From Parerythrobacter lacustris (GTDB lineage: Bacteria > Pseudomonadota > Alphaproteobacteria > Sphingomonadales > Sphingomonadaceae), in NCBI RefSeq assembly GCF_024626475.1, contig NZ_JANKHH010000004.1, forward strand, positions 62,001 through 126,000: a stretch of DNA of 64,000 nucleotides, in the 5' to 3' direction. Every line of letters begins with the position of its first letter. Position 1 is the first letter of the stretch. The position numbers and the translations under genes were made by a program. The notes beneath the pieces are model-generated. The model was given only the letters and a program-made list of their open reading frames with translations. It ran no database searches and had not been told where the DNA came from. This document shows positions 1-8,542 of the stretch, piece by piece.

Positions 1-23
1 AGGATATCGAGAAGCTGCTGTAA
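1..23 (+). CDS. 3' end of an unidentified upstream gene
   Basis: The window opens with an in-frame tail reading D-I-E-K-L-L followed by TAA at 21-23. Too little is visible to assign a function. It is inferred to be coding only because the reading frame ends in a stop just upstream of the well-formed ribosome binding site of the next gene. Confidence 0.4.
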
Positions 24-71
24 CCACGCCGGGCTGCGCCCCGAATTGCGGTCCGAGGCAAGGAGGGCGGA

Positions 72-410
72 ATGCTCGAATCGATCAACCAGTGGTTTCT
101 TTCGCTCGGCGCGGAATACGGGGTGAACCCCTATATTTTCGGCGGGATTTACGTCGGTGCGATCCCGTTCTTCATCCTCTCGATCGGCTGGCTGGTGCGC
201 CGCGCCAAGGCTGGGAAATCGACCGTCTTGCCGACGCTGTGTGCAGGGTTCTGTTTCGTTTCGGCCTATATCTATCTCGCCATCGCCGGGCGGAATATTC
301 CGCTGTGGGTATGGATATTCCTCGGCGCTCTGATCGTCTACGGCGCATGGTCGAGCATCCGCGACACACGGCGCAAGATCGCGGCGGCGAAGTCGGAAAG
401 CCCCGAATGA
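72..410 (+). CDS. small integral membrane protein, unknown function
   Basis: This encodes a 112-residue protein with three hydrophobic stretches (about residues 22-43, 52-72 and 76-94) and a charged, basic C-terminal tail, so it is predicted to sit in the inner membrane. A strong ribosome binding site (AGGAGGG, 60-66) lies five bases before the ATG, which supports this start. It lies in the same direction as dnaE, but a 26-base-arm inverted repeat separates the two, so co-transcription is uncertain. I recognise no family and assign no function. Confidence 0.65.
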   Translation: MLESINQWFLSLGAEYGVNPYIFGGIYVGAIPFFILSIGWLVRRAKAGKSTVLPTLCAGFCFVSAYIYLAIAGRNIPLWVWIFLGALIVYGAWSSIRDTRRKIAAAKSESPE

Positions 411-411
411 T

Positions 412-489
412 CGTCATCCCAGCGAAAGCTGGGATCGGGTTCAAACTTGCACCAGACCGAGAACGATCCCAGCTTTCGCTGGGATGACG
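412..489. repeat. long perfect inverted repeat (REP-like intergenic palindrome)
   Basis: The arms at 412-437 and 464-489 are perfect reverse complements over 26 bases, each containing CCCAGCGAAAGCTGGGATC or its complement, with a 26-base loop. Each arm is itself partly self-complementary (CCCAGC...GCTGGG), so a cruciform or double hairpin can form. It begins one base after a stop codon. Elements of this kind are dispersed in many copies in sphingomonad genomes. It could end transcription between the small membrane gene and dnaE, but has no T-run. Confidence 0.85.
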
Positions 490-553
490 AATAAGGAGCA
501 AAAAGCTCCGTCTGACCGTTGGCGAATCCCGTTACTCCCACCATAGTGCGGCC

Positions 554-3500
554 ATGGCCTATGCCCCCTTCGTTCCGCTGCGTGTTCTCTCGTCCTACTC
601 GATGCTCGAAGGGGCGATCGACCCGAAAAACATCGCCAAACTGGCGAAGGAGCGCGGGTTCCCCGCCATCGCTATTGCCGACCGCAACGGCCTTTATGGC
701 GCGGTCATGTTCGCGTCTGCCTGCGTGGCGGAAGGGGTACAGCCGATCATCGGGACCTTGCTGGGTGTTGCGCGTGACGACAGCGGCCGGCAGGTCGATT
801 ACCTGCCCCTCTACGCGCAGGACGAGGCCGGTTACGACAATCTATGCCATCTCGTGTCGAAGGCGCATCTCGACCGTCCGCTGGAGCTTGCCCCGCATGT
901 CAGGCTCGCGGATCTGGAAAGTCATACCGAGGGGCTGATCGCGCTGACCGGCGCGGGCGAGGGGGCACTGACCGACCTGCTGGCAAACGGGCAGGTCGAT
1001 GCCGCCGAGGCGCTGCTTGACAAGCTCCAGGCCCTGTTTCCCGAGCGGCTCTATATCGAAATCGCGCGGCGCGGGAACGCGGCCGAACAGGCCGCGGAAG
1101 GGGCGTTGCTCGATCTCGCCTATGCGCGCGACCTGCCGCTGGTCGCGACCAATCCGGCCAATTTCGCCGAACCGCACATGCATTCGGCGCACGACGCCAT
1201 GCTGTGCATCGCCGGTTCGACCCATATCGAGGCGGAAGACCGCCCGCGTTCGAACCGCGAAGCGTGGGTGAAGTCGGCGCGGATGATGCAGGAGGCCTTC
1301 GCCGACTTGCCCGAGGCCATCGCCAACACCCTCGTCATCGCGCAGCGCTGTGCCTACGCGCCGCCCCATCGCGACCCGATCCTGCCCAGCCTCGCCGGCG
1401 ACCTCGAGGCCGAAGCGAGGATGCTGGCAGAGGACGCGCGCAAGGGCCTCGAAGCGCGGCTCGCGCCTTATGGCGAGATGGCGCCGGACGAGCGCCAGAC
1501 CTATTTCGACCGGCTCGATTTCGAGGTCGGGGTGATCAACCAGATGGGCTTTCCCGGCTACTTCCTGATCGTTGCCGATTTTATCAAATGGGCGAAGGAT
1601 CACGATATTCCGGTCGGGCCGGGGCGCGGCTCGGGCGCGGGCTCGCTGGTCGCCTGGGCGCTCACCATCACCGATCTCGATCCGATCCGGCTGGGGCTGC
1701 TGTTCGAGCGCTTCCTCAACCCTGAACGCGTTTCGATGCCCGACTTCGATATCGACTTCTGCGAAACGCGGCGCGGCGAGGTGATCCGCTACGTCCAGCA
1801 GAAATACGGCCACGATCACGTCGCGCAGATCATCACCTTCGGCAAGTTGAAGGCGCGCGCGGTGTTGCGCGATACCGGGCGCATCCTGCAGATGAGCTAC
1901 GGCCATGTCGACCGTCTGTGCAAGATGGTGCCCAACCACCCGACCGATCCGTGGACGCTGCCGCGCGCGCTCAACGGGGCGGCCGATTTCCGCCGCGAGT
2001 ACGAGAACGACAACGAGGTCAAGCGGCTGGTCGATCTCGCGATGCAGCTCGAAGGTTTTCCGCGCAACAGCTCGACCCATGCGGCGGGGGTGGTGATCGG
2101 CGACCGGCCGCTGGCTCAACTGGTGCCGCTCTACCGCGATCCGCGGTCGGATATGCCGGTGACGCAGTACGACATGAAGAATGTCGAGAGCAGCGGGCTG
2201 GTGAAGTTCGACTTCCTCGGCCTCAAGACGTTGTCGGTGCTGCAGAAGGCGGTGAAGCTGCTCGAGAAGCGCGGCATCGCGGTCGATCTGGGCGCGCTCG
2301 CATGGGACGATCCGGCGGTGTTCCAGCTGCTCAAGTCGGGCAACACGGTGGGCGTTTTCCAGCTGGAATCGGAAGGGATGCGCCGCACGCTGACCGCGGT
2401 GAAGCCGACCAAGTTCGAGGACATCATCGCGCTCGTCTCGCTCTACCGGCCCGGCCCGATGGACAACATCCCGCTGTTCGGCAAGCGCAAGGCGGGCGAG
2501 GTGCCGATCGAATACCCGCATCCCAAGCTCGAGGGCATCCTTGCCGAAACCTACGGCATTTTCGTCTATCAGGAGCAGGTGATGCAGGCGGCGCAAATCC
2601 TCGCCGGCTACTCGCTCGGCGATGCCGACCTCCTGCGCCGCGCGATGGGCAAGAAGAACCAGGCAGAGATGGACAAGCAGCGCGCGCGCTTCATCGAAGG
2701 CTGCAAGAGCGTATCCGACATCGACGCGCGGAAGGCGTCGGAACTGTTCGATTTGATCGACAAGTTCGCCGGATACGGCTTCAACAAGTCGCACGCCGCC
2801 GCCTACGCTCTGCTTGCCTACCAGACCGCGTGGCTCAAGGCGCATTACCCGCATGAATTCTACGCCGCATCGATGTGTTTCGACATGCACCAGTCGGAAA
2901 AGCTGGCACTGTTCGTCGACGATGCGCGGCGCCACGGGGTCGAGATCGCGCCGCCCGACGTCAATCGCTCCGAGGCGGAGTTCACCGTCGAACAGACCGA
3001 CGACGGATATGCTGTGCGCTATGCGCTCGCGGGAATCCGCAACGTCGGCGAGAAGGCGATGGAGGCGCTGGTCGCCGAACGCGAGGCGCGTGGCTGGTTC
3101 GAGAACCTCAAGGAACTGTTCGAACGCCTGCCCAAGGGCAGTATGAATTCACGCCAGCTTGAAGGGCTGATCTGCGCGGGCGCACTGGACCAGCTCGAGC
3201 GCAATCGCGCCAAGCTGTTCGAAAATGCGGACCTGTTGCTGGCGGTGGCGGACAGCGCGGCGCGCGAGCGCGAAAGCGGGCAGGGTGGCCTGTTCGGCGG
3301 CGAGGATGCAAACCACGACACTCTGCGCCTCAGGGATGTCGAGGAATGGTCGCGCGCCGACCGGATGGCGAGGGAGCGCGAGAATTTCGGGTTCTATTTC
3401 TCGGCCCACCCGGTGCAGCAATTCTGGCCGGTCGCCTCCGCCAATGGAGCGCGCACCATCCAGAGCCTGATGGAAGCGGGTGCGCCCCCGGGCGGCCGTC

Positions 3501-4027
3501 AGCCGGCGGTGATGGCGGCAATGGTCGAGAAGGTGAACAAGGGGCGGACCCGCAAGGGCAAGGATTTCGTCCGCGCCGATTTCTCCGACCAGACTGGCCA
3601 GTTCAGCGCCGCCTGTTTCGAGGAATCACTGGTCGAGAACTTCATCCGCTGGGCACAGGAGGGGACCTGCATCCTGCTCAACGTCGAGCTCGATTCGCCC
3701 AGTCCCGACGAACCGCCGCGGATCACCGTGCGCGGCGCGCGGCCGCTCGACGAGGTCAAGGGCGGCTCGCGCATGTTGCTGACACTCGACGTGCGTGATG
3801 CGGCGGCGCTGCACGATCTTAAGCTCGAGCTCGGCCCCGGAACCCCGGGCCATGGCGAGGTCATGGTGACCTTGCGCACCGGCGCGGACATCGAACCGCA
3901 GCTCCGGCTTGGGCGGGACTATGCACTCGATGGCGAACTGGCGGAGCGGCTCGCGGCGATCGAGGGCCTCGACAAGGTTTCGCTGACCACCCGCCGTGGG
4001 GCGACGCACCTACGGCTCGTCGCCTGA
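554..4027 (+). CDS. dnaE: DNA polymerase III alpha subunit (DnaE1)
   Basis: Replicative DNA polymerase catalytic subunit, 1157 residues, very close to the E. coli length of 1160. The N-terminal PHP domain starts with FVPLRVLSSYSMLEG, where the first metal-ligand histidine position appears to be Leu. The palm carries GPGRGSGAG near residue 355 and the catalytic PDFDIDF motif at 396-402 (D397, D399, D401). The finger motif YQEQVM and a helix-hairpin-helix region follow, then an OB-fold near residues 985-1060 (KGKDFVRADFSD). The ATG at 554 has no convincing Shine-Dalgarno, but the N-terminus matches the family. Its stop overlaps the convergent gene behind it by 18 bases. Confidence 0.97.
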   Translation: MAYAPFVPLRVLSSYSMLEGAIDPKNIAKLAKERGFPAIAIADRNGLYGAVMFASACVAEGVQPIIGTLLGVARDDSGRQVDYLPLYAQDEAGYDNLCHLVSKAHLDRPLELAPHVRLADLESHTEGLIALTGAGEGALTDLLANGQVDAAEALLDKLQALFPERLYIEIARRGNAAEQAAEGALLDLAYARDLPLVATNPANFAEPHMHSAHDAMLCIAGSTHIEAEDRPRSNREAWVKSARMMQEAFADLPEAIANTLVIAQRCAYAPPHRDPILPSLAGDLEAEARMLAEDARKGLEARLAPYGEMAPDERQTYFDRLDFEVGVINQMGFPGYFLIVADFIKWAKDHDIPVGPGRGSGAGSLVAWALTITDLDPIRLGLLFERFLNPERVSMPDFDIDFCETRRGEVIRYVQQKYGHDHVAQIITFGKLKARAVLRDTGRILQMSYGHVDRLCKMVPNHPTDPWTLPRALNGAADFRREYENDNEVKRLVDLAMQLEGFPRNSSTHAAGVVIGDRPLAQLVPLYRDPRSDMPVTQYDMKNVESSGLVKFDFLGLKTLSVLQKAVKLLEKRGIAVDLGALAWDDPAVFQLLKSGNTVGVFQLESEGMRRTLTAVKPTKFEDIIALVSLYRPGPMDNIPLFGKRKAGEVPIEYPHPKLEGILAETYGIFVYQEQVMQAAQILAGYSLGDADLLRRAMGKKNQAEMDKQRARFIEGCKSVSDIDARKASELFDLIDKFAGYGFNKSHAAAYALLAYQTAWLKAHYPHEFYAASMCFDMHQSEKLALFVDDARRHGVEIAPPDVNRSEAEFTVEQTDDGYAVRYALAGIRNVGEKAMEALVAEREARGWFENLKELFERLPKGSMNSRQLEGLICAGALDQLERNRAKLFENADLLLAVADSAARERESGQGGLFGGEDANHDTLRLRDVEEWSRADRMARERENFGFYFSAHPVQQFWPVASANGARTIQSLMEAGAPPGGRQPAVMAAMVEKVNKGRTRKGKDFVRADFSDQTGQFSAACFEESLVENFIRWAQEGTCILLNVELDSPSPDEPPRITVRGARPLDEVKGGSRMLLTLDVRDAAALHDLKLELGPGTPGHGEVMVTLRTGADIEPQLRLGRDYALDGELAERLAAIEGLDKVSLTTRRGATHLRLVA

Positions 4028-4378
4028 TTCCTCGGATTCCCCTGCGTCTGCCGGTTCGGCGAGCGGTCGCGCGAAAATCCCCGTCCAGCGTGACAGTGCC
4101 AACAGCAGGACCGGCAGCATCATGGTGTTGACCATGTCGTGCACGCTGCTCCAGATATAGGGGTTCTTCTCGATCTCGAGATTGAAGAGGATGTCGTTCA
4201 CCTCGTTGGCGAGCGCCACCAGCAGCACCGGCACCAGCGTGCGCCACTGCCAGGTCTTCCAGCCGAACATGATGCAGCTGGCCGCGTAGACGATCAGCGC
4301 GACATAGATATGTAGCGCATCCTTGGCGAGGCCGGTCAGGTCGACCGCCACCAGCTTGAAATCGTAGAGCCACTGCAT
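4010..4378 (-). CDS. small polytopic membrane protein, hypothetical
   Basis: A 122-residue protein with three or four hydrophobic segments (about residues 22-38, 48-60, 85-98) and an acidic tail (ESEESGDEP). I start it at MQWLYDFK (4378) because the longer frame would run into the divergent acyl-CoA ligase leader. It is convergent with dnaE and overlaps its 3' end by 18 bases. The internal ALANEVNDIL and HDMVNTMMLP segments suggest a VanZ-like small membrane protein, but this is only a resemblance. Confidence 0.6.
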   Translation of the reverse strand: MQWLYDFKLVAVDLTGLAKDALHIYVALIVYAASCIMFGWKTWQWRTLVPVLLVALANEVNDILFNLEIEKNPYIWSSVHDMVNTMMLPVLLLALSRWTGIFARPLAEPADAGESEESGDEP

Positions 4379-4463
4379 CGCGCGCCGGTTTAGGCCGATT
4401 GCCAAGGCTGGCAAGCGCGGGCATGACATGCGGCAGAAGATAATCGAGAGGAGAGAGACGGCG

Positions 4464-6068
4464 ATGGCTTCTTTGGGCGCGATGCAGGACTGGACCATGC
4501 GCATCACCCACGTGATCGATCACGCGGCGCGCGAGGCTGGAACCCGCGAAATAGTCAGCCGCTGGGCTGACGGCAGCGAGACCCGGACCGACTGGGCGGG
4601 CATCCGGCGCGACGCGCTGAAGATGGCGCAGGCGCTGCAGGCGCTCGGCATCCGCAAGGGCGACCGCGTCGCGAGCCTGGCCATGAACCATTCGCGGCAT
4701 CTGGTCAGCTGGTACGGCGTCGCCGGGATGGGCGGGGTGCTCCACACGGTCAACCCGCGGCTGTTCGACGACCAGCTCGAATATATCGTCAACCACGCCG
4801 AAGACCGCGTGCTGTGCTACGACGCGGCGTTCCAGCCGATCGTCGACCGGATGAAAGACCGCTGGACTACCGTCGAGCACTACGTCTGCTACGATTCCGG
4901 CGCACACTCGACCGCCTTCGAGGACTGGATTGGCGCGCAGGACGGCGATTTCGAATGGGTCACGGGCGGCGAAACCGATCCTTGTATGATCTGCTACACC
5001 AGCGGCACGACCGGCAACCCCAAGGGGGTGCAGTACGAGCACCGCTCGACCCTGATGCACGCTTTGGCAGGACTGCAACCGGCGGCGTTCAACTTCAGCT
5101 CGGCGAGCGTGATGCTGCCGGTGGTGCCGATGTTCCATGCCGCCAGCTGGGGCTTGCCCTATGCCGGGGCGATGGCGGGGATCAAATTCGTCTTCTCCGC
5201 GGTCAACGACCCGGCGGTGCTGCATGAACTGATGCTGCGCGAAGGGGTTACCGACAGCGCGGGAGTGCCGACGGTGTGGCTCGCGCACTTCCAATATTGC
5301 GACAAGCAAGGCATCGACCTGCCGCCTCTCAAGGCCGCAACGATCGGCGGCTCGGCGGCGCCCAAATTCATGATCGAACGGCTGATGCGGAACGGCACCC
5401 GCGTACAGCATGCCTGGGGCATGACCGAAACCAGCCCCATCGGCACGGTCGGCGGGCCGACCTTCGATTGGGACCAGCTCAGCTTCGAAGAGAAGGTGGC
5501 CAAGACCGCGATGCAGGGCCGCCCGGTGTTCGGGGTCGAGCTGCGCACGGTCAGCCTTGACGACATGCTTACCCCGCTGCCGCGTGATGGCGAGACTTCC
5601 GGCGCGCTGCAGATCCGCGGGCCGTGGATCATCAAGCGCTATTTCAAGGCCGAGCAGGACGCGACCCATAATGATGGCTGGTTCGATACCGGCGACGTCG
5701 GCATCATCCACCCCGACGGCACGCTGCAGCTCACCGACCGGACCAAGGACGTCATCAAGTCGGGCGGCGAGTGGATCAGTTCGGTCGAACTCGAGAACGC
5801 CGCGGTCGGCCATCCGGCGGTGGCGGAGGCGGCCTGCGTTGGCATGTTTCACCCCAAGTGGGACGAACGCCCGGTGCTGTTCGTGGTGAAGAAGGAAGGC
5901 GCGGAGTGCTCGGCCGACGATATCATCGCGCACCTCACGCCGCTGATCGCCAAGTGGTGGCTGCCCGATGCGGTGGAGTTCGTCGATGACATTCCGCACA
6001 CCGCCACTGGCAAGATCAGCAAGAAGGACCTGCGCGACCGGTTCGCCGATTACCGGCTGGCGGAGTAG
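4464..6068 (+). CDS. fatty-acid/acyl-CoA ligase, AMP-forming
   Basis: This 534-residue enzyme of the adenylate-forming superfamily is expected to activate a medium- or long-chain carboxylic acid with ATP and CoA. The P-loop-like A3 motif is [12 protein letters not shown], near residue 175. A5 is WGMTETSP near 314, A7 is WFDTGDVG near 407 and A8 is [15 protein letters not shown], and the C-terminal lysine motif is [10 protein letters not shown]. The ATG at 4464 is preceded by GAGGAGAGA at nine bases, better than the ATG at 4428. It is divergent from the small membrane gene, followed by a repeat element, and probably monocistronic. Substrate range cannot be read from sequence. Confidence 0.92.
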   Translation: MASLGAMQDWTMRITHVIDHAAREAGTREIVSRWADGSETRTDWAGIRRDALKMAQALQALGIRKGDRVASLAMNHSRHLVSWYGVAGMGGVLHTVNPRLFDDQLEYIVNHAEDRVLCYDAAFQPIVDRMKDRWTTVEHYVCYDSGAHSTAFEDWIGAQDGDFEWVTGGETDPCMICYTSGTTGNPKGVQYEHRSTLMHALAGLQPAAFNFSSASVMLPVVPMFHAASWGLPYAGAMAGIKFVFSAVNDPAVLHELMLREGVTDSAGVPTVWLAHFQYCDKQGIDLPPLKAATIGGSAAPKFMIERLMRNGTRVQHAWGMTETSPIGTVGGPTFDWDQLSFEEKVAKTAMQGRPVFGVELRTVSLDDMLTPLPRDGETSGALQIRGPWIIKRYFKAEQDATHNDGWFDTGDVGIIHPDGTLQLTDRTKDVIKSGGEWISSVELENAAVGHPAVAEAACVGMFHPKWDERPVLFVVKKEGAECSADDIIAHLTPLIAKWWLPDAVEFVDDIPHTATGKISKKDLRDRFADYRLAE

Positions 6069-6074
6069 GACATT

Positions 6075-6211
6075 CCTCCCCATCGACTTGCGATGGGGAG
6101 GTGGCAGCGCGAAGCGCTGACGGAGGGGTGGGATGGATGCACCCAATCGCGCCAAAGCCCCTCCACCGCCCTGCGGGCGGTCCCCCTCCCCATCGCAAGA
6201 CGATGGGGAGG
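6075..6211. repeat. composite palindromic intergenic repeat with two identical hairpins
   Basis: The same hairpin, CCTCCCCATCG, five bases, CGATGGGGAGG, occurs at 6075-6101 and again at 6185-6211. The stem is 11 perfect base pairs in both. Between them lie GGAGGGGT/CCCCTCC and AGCGC/GCGCT segments that can also pair, so the whole 137-base block is a nested palindrome. It fills the gap between the acyl-CoA ligase and the next gene and looks like a dispersed intergenic element. Confidence 0.8.
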
Positions 6212-6230
6212 TTAGCAAAAGGAAAATTGG

Positions 6231-6665
6231 ATGGCTGAGACCACATTTATCGACCCGACCCCCGCCGGTTTCCAGGCGTTCAAGGACCTGCCGCGCGACG
6301 AGCCGATCCATATGCTCAACCTGCTGCGCTATCGCGAGCTGGCGGAATATCCCGCGGGGCACGAGCACCATGGCAAGGGCTGGACCGGGCGGCGCGCCTA
6401 TGAGGAATATGGCAAGACCAGCGGCCCGATCTTCCGCCGGGTCGGTGGCAGCATCGTGTGGCGCGGGACTTTTCAGGCGATGGTCACCGGGCCGGAGTCC
6501 GAGCGGTGGGACGACGGCTTCGTCGCGCAGTACCCGAACAGTGCGGCGTTCTTCGCAATGATCAAGGATCCGGATTACCAGCTGGCGGTGGTCAACCGCA
6601 GCGCCGCGCTGGTCGACAGCCGCCTGGTCCGGTTCATGCCGGGCGAAGGCGGGGAAGGTTTCTAG
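6231..6665 (+). CDS. DUF1330-family protein
   Basis: A 144-residue soluble protein with the small alpha/beta ferredoxin-like barrel style of DUF1330: IHMLNLLRYRE at residues 24-34, a central YGKTSGPIFRRVGG segment, and WDDGFVAQYPNSAAFFAMIKDPDY near 95-120. The biochemical role of the family is unknown. AAGGA lies seven bases upstream of the ATG. Its stop codon overlaps that of the convergent small gene. It follows the repeat block, so linkage with the ligase is doubtful. Confidence 0.8.
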   Translation: MAETTFIDPTPAGFQAFKDLPRDEPIHMLNLLRYRELAEYPAGHEHHGKGWTGRRAYEEYGKTSGPIFRRVGGSIVWRGTFQAMVTGPESERWDDGFVAQYPNSAAFFAMIKDPDYQLAVVNRSAALVDSRLVRFMPGEGGEGF

Positions 6666-6835
6666 TCGGCGATTTCGCCGCGCTCGGCCTCGCGTCGGCT
6701 GACGACATAGGCGTAGCCCACGGCGACCAGCAGCACCACACCGCTTCCGCCGATGACAAAAGCCGAGTTGAACATCACCGCGACCACGATCAAAAGGACC
6801 GACGCGAGCAGGATAGTTTGGGTCAGTTTCGACAT
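6662..6835 (-). CDS. tiny two-helix membrane protein
   Basis: A 57-residue protein with two adjacent hydrophobic helices (about 6-22 and 27-44) and a charged tail. The start MSKLTQ (6835) is chosen over the longer frame because the extra 23 residues are Arg/Gly-rich and unlike a coding N-terminus. The product is unknown; a small inner-membrane protein is the only safe inference. It is convergent with the DUF1330 gene, with which it shares stop-codon bases. Confidence 0.55.
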   Translation of the reverse strand: MSKLTQTILLASVLLIVVAVMFNSAFVIGGSGVVLLVAVGYAYVVSRREAERGEIAD

Positions 6836-6980
6836 GGATGCGCCCCTTCGCTGGATGTTATCGGCAGGCCCCCGCGTTACCCGGCACGTCGAGCCTCCTG
6901 CCATTGCTAGATTGCGAGCGTTAACAAAGTGTCGCCGCCAATTCTTACCGCGCCGCTAGGCATGGCGGGGCATTGCGCGC

Positions 6981-8066
6981 TCACAGCAGCCGCAACTGCC
7001 CGCCGACTTCGGGACGCCGGAACTGCGAGCAGTCGAGCTCGATCCGGTCCCTGCCGACCCCCGCGCGCTTGCAGGCTATTCGGAAACGGGCGCGGAACAG
7101 GTCGGCCCACACCCCGCTCGGCTTCATCCGGGTGAAGAAATCGGGGTCGTTTTCTCTCCCGCCCCGGATCGAGCGGACGATGCTCATCACCTTACCCGCG
7201 CGGTCGGGGTAATGGACTTCGAGCCATTCACGGAACAGCGGCGCGACCTCATGCGGCAGGCGCAGCGGGATCCAGCTGGCGGATCGCACCCCGATCGCCC
7301 CGGCGCGTTCGATCAGCCGCTCCATGAATTCGTCGGTGATTGCCGGGATGACCGGCGCGATGGAGATATGCGCCTGGACCCCCGCCGCAGCCAGTTTCTC
7401 CAGCGCGGCCAATCGCTTGGCGGGCGAAGCGGCGCGCGGTTCGAGCTTGCCCGACAGCACCGGGTCTAGCGACGTTACCGAGATCGAAACGGCGGTCAGC
7501 TTGTGCTTGGCCAGCTCCGCCAGCAGGTCGAGATCGCGCAGCACCCGGTCGCTCTTGGTGGTGATGGTCACCGGATGCCGCGCCTCGAGGCACACTTCGA
7601 GCACTTGCCGTGTTATCGCATAGCGCGCCTCGATTGGCTGGTAGGGGTCGGTGTTTGTCCCCATCGCGATGAATTGCGGCTTGTAGGCGGGCTTGGCGAG
7701 CGTCCGCCGCAGGATCTCCGCTGCATTCGGCTTGGCGAACAACCGCGTCTCGAAATCGAGCCCGGGGGAAAGGTCGTGATAGGCATGGGTCGGGCGGGCG
7801 TAGCAGTAGACGCAGCCATGCTCGCACCCGCGATAGGCGTTGATCGAGCGGTCGAACGGCACATCGGGCGAGGAATTGAAGGTGACGATAGTCTTGGGGA
7901 ATTCCTCGGTCACCGTGGTGCGCAGTTTGACCGGTGGTCCGTCGAAAGTTTGCACATGGTCGCGCCAGTCGCCGTCGACTTCGCGCTCCGCCAGCCCGAA
8001 GCGGGTCGGCACCGCCCCCGACTGGGCACCGCGGCCGTTGATGGCTGGTTCGAGGGGACGACGCAT
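6981..8066 (-). CDS. PA0069/Rv2578c-family radical SAM protein
   Basis: A 361-residue radical SAM enzyme. The CX3CX2C cluster motif is CEHGCVYCYARP near residues 83-94, after the family hallmark SPDVPFDRSINAYRG. FIAMGTNTDPYQP and TITTKSDRVLRD continue the barrel. The start MRRPLEP (8066) matches the family N-terminus (a short basic leader, then NGRGA). The reaction is unknown; the family is related in layout to spore photoproduct lyase. A perfect alphaproteobacterial LexA box sits 5 bases upstream of the start, so DNA-damage induction is likely. No Shine-Dalgarno is seen, so the mRNA may be leaderless. Confidence 0.9.
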   Translation of the reverse strand: MRRPLEPAINGRGAQSGAVPTRFGLAEREVDGDWRDHVQTFDGPPVKLRTTVTEEFPKTIVTFNSSPDVPFDRSINAYRGCEHGCVYCYARPTHAYHDLSPGLDFETRLFAKPNAAEILRRTLAKPAYKPQFIAMGTNTDPYQPIEARYAITRQVLEVCLEARHPVTITTKSDRVLRDLDLLAELAKHKLTAVSISVTSLDPVLSGKLEPRAASPAKRLAALEKLAAAGVQAHISIAPVIPAITDEFMERLIERAGAIGVRSASWIPLRLPHEVAPLFREWLEVHYPDRAGKVMSIVRSIRGGRENDPDFFTRMKPSGVWADLFRARFRIACKRAGVGRDRIELDCSQFRRPEVGGQLRLL

Positions 8067-8071
8067 GTTGA

Positions 8072-8086
8072 GAACATACACAGAAC
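8072..8086 (-). promoter_or_regulatory. LexA (SOS) box of the alphaproteobacterial type
   Basis: The plus strand reads GAACATACACAGAAC, i.e. GAAC-N7-GAAC; read toward the radical SAM gene it is GTTC-N7-GTTC, the perfect alphaproteobacterial LexA operator. It lies 5 bases before that gene's start codon, a position where bound LexA would block transcription. Confidence 0.8.
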
Positions 8087-8244
8087 ATGACGAGATAACC
8101 AGAGTGCGTTTTGGGCGCTGTGGTCCTGATCCGGTGGAGAGTTCGGCGATGCAATTGAGACAGAACCGGATCGTGCGATGAATCCGGGAATGAGGCACAA
8201 ACCGTTAGATAAGGTCTGCCGTACCAGAATCCGAATTTGAAAGC

Positions 8245-8415
8245 TCAAGTACCACGATCAGGGCGAAAGCGGCTGTAGAATATCAAAACAATTGGAGCAA
8301 AAACGAAGATTGTCATCAATAAAAGTTTCGTAGGCAATCCGACGTTATGCTCATCAAGGAAAAAGTCAGTCATGTAAATTGTGAGGCTGAAGAGATAGAA
8401 ATAAAGAATTTTCAT
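8245..8415 (-). CDS. AT-rich small membrane protein, orphan
   Basis: A 56-residue frame starting MKILYFYLFSL, with a good AGGGGA ribosome binding site five bases before the ATG at 8415. Two hydrophobic helices (about 3-14 and 28-46) are joined by a charged loop (DFFLDEHN) and it ends RFRPDRGT. The stretch 8200-8470 is clearly richer in A and T than its surroundings, suggesting recent acquisition or a relic. I recognise no family. Confidence 0.45.
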   Translation of the reverse strand: MKILYFYLFSLTIYMTDFFLDEHNVGLPTKLLLMTIFVFAPIVLIFYSRFRPDRGT

Positions 8416-8542
8416 AATCATCCCCTGGCTGGCGTCGAGCCAAACGTAGATCGCTAGACTCACCCGCTATGTAATCTCCTGGCAATCAGCAAGACCTAGT
8501 ACGGGTCGGTTCGCAGCTTTCTCATCCAAGCGGCGCATGGAC

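Noticed and set aside
842-2935. 697-codon open frame on the minus strand inside dnaE
   Set aside because: It is a mirror frame produced by high-GC codon use opposite dnaE; its protein is Arg/His/Leu-rich with no recognisable domains.
3861-6371. 836-codon minus-strand open frame spanning dnaE's end and the acyl-CoA ligase
   Set aside because: It crosses two real genes and an intergenic repeat and has a shadow-type composition; no ribosome binding site or family motif.
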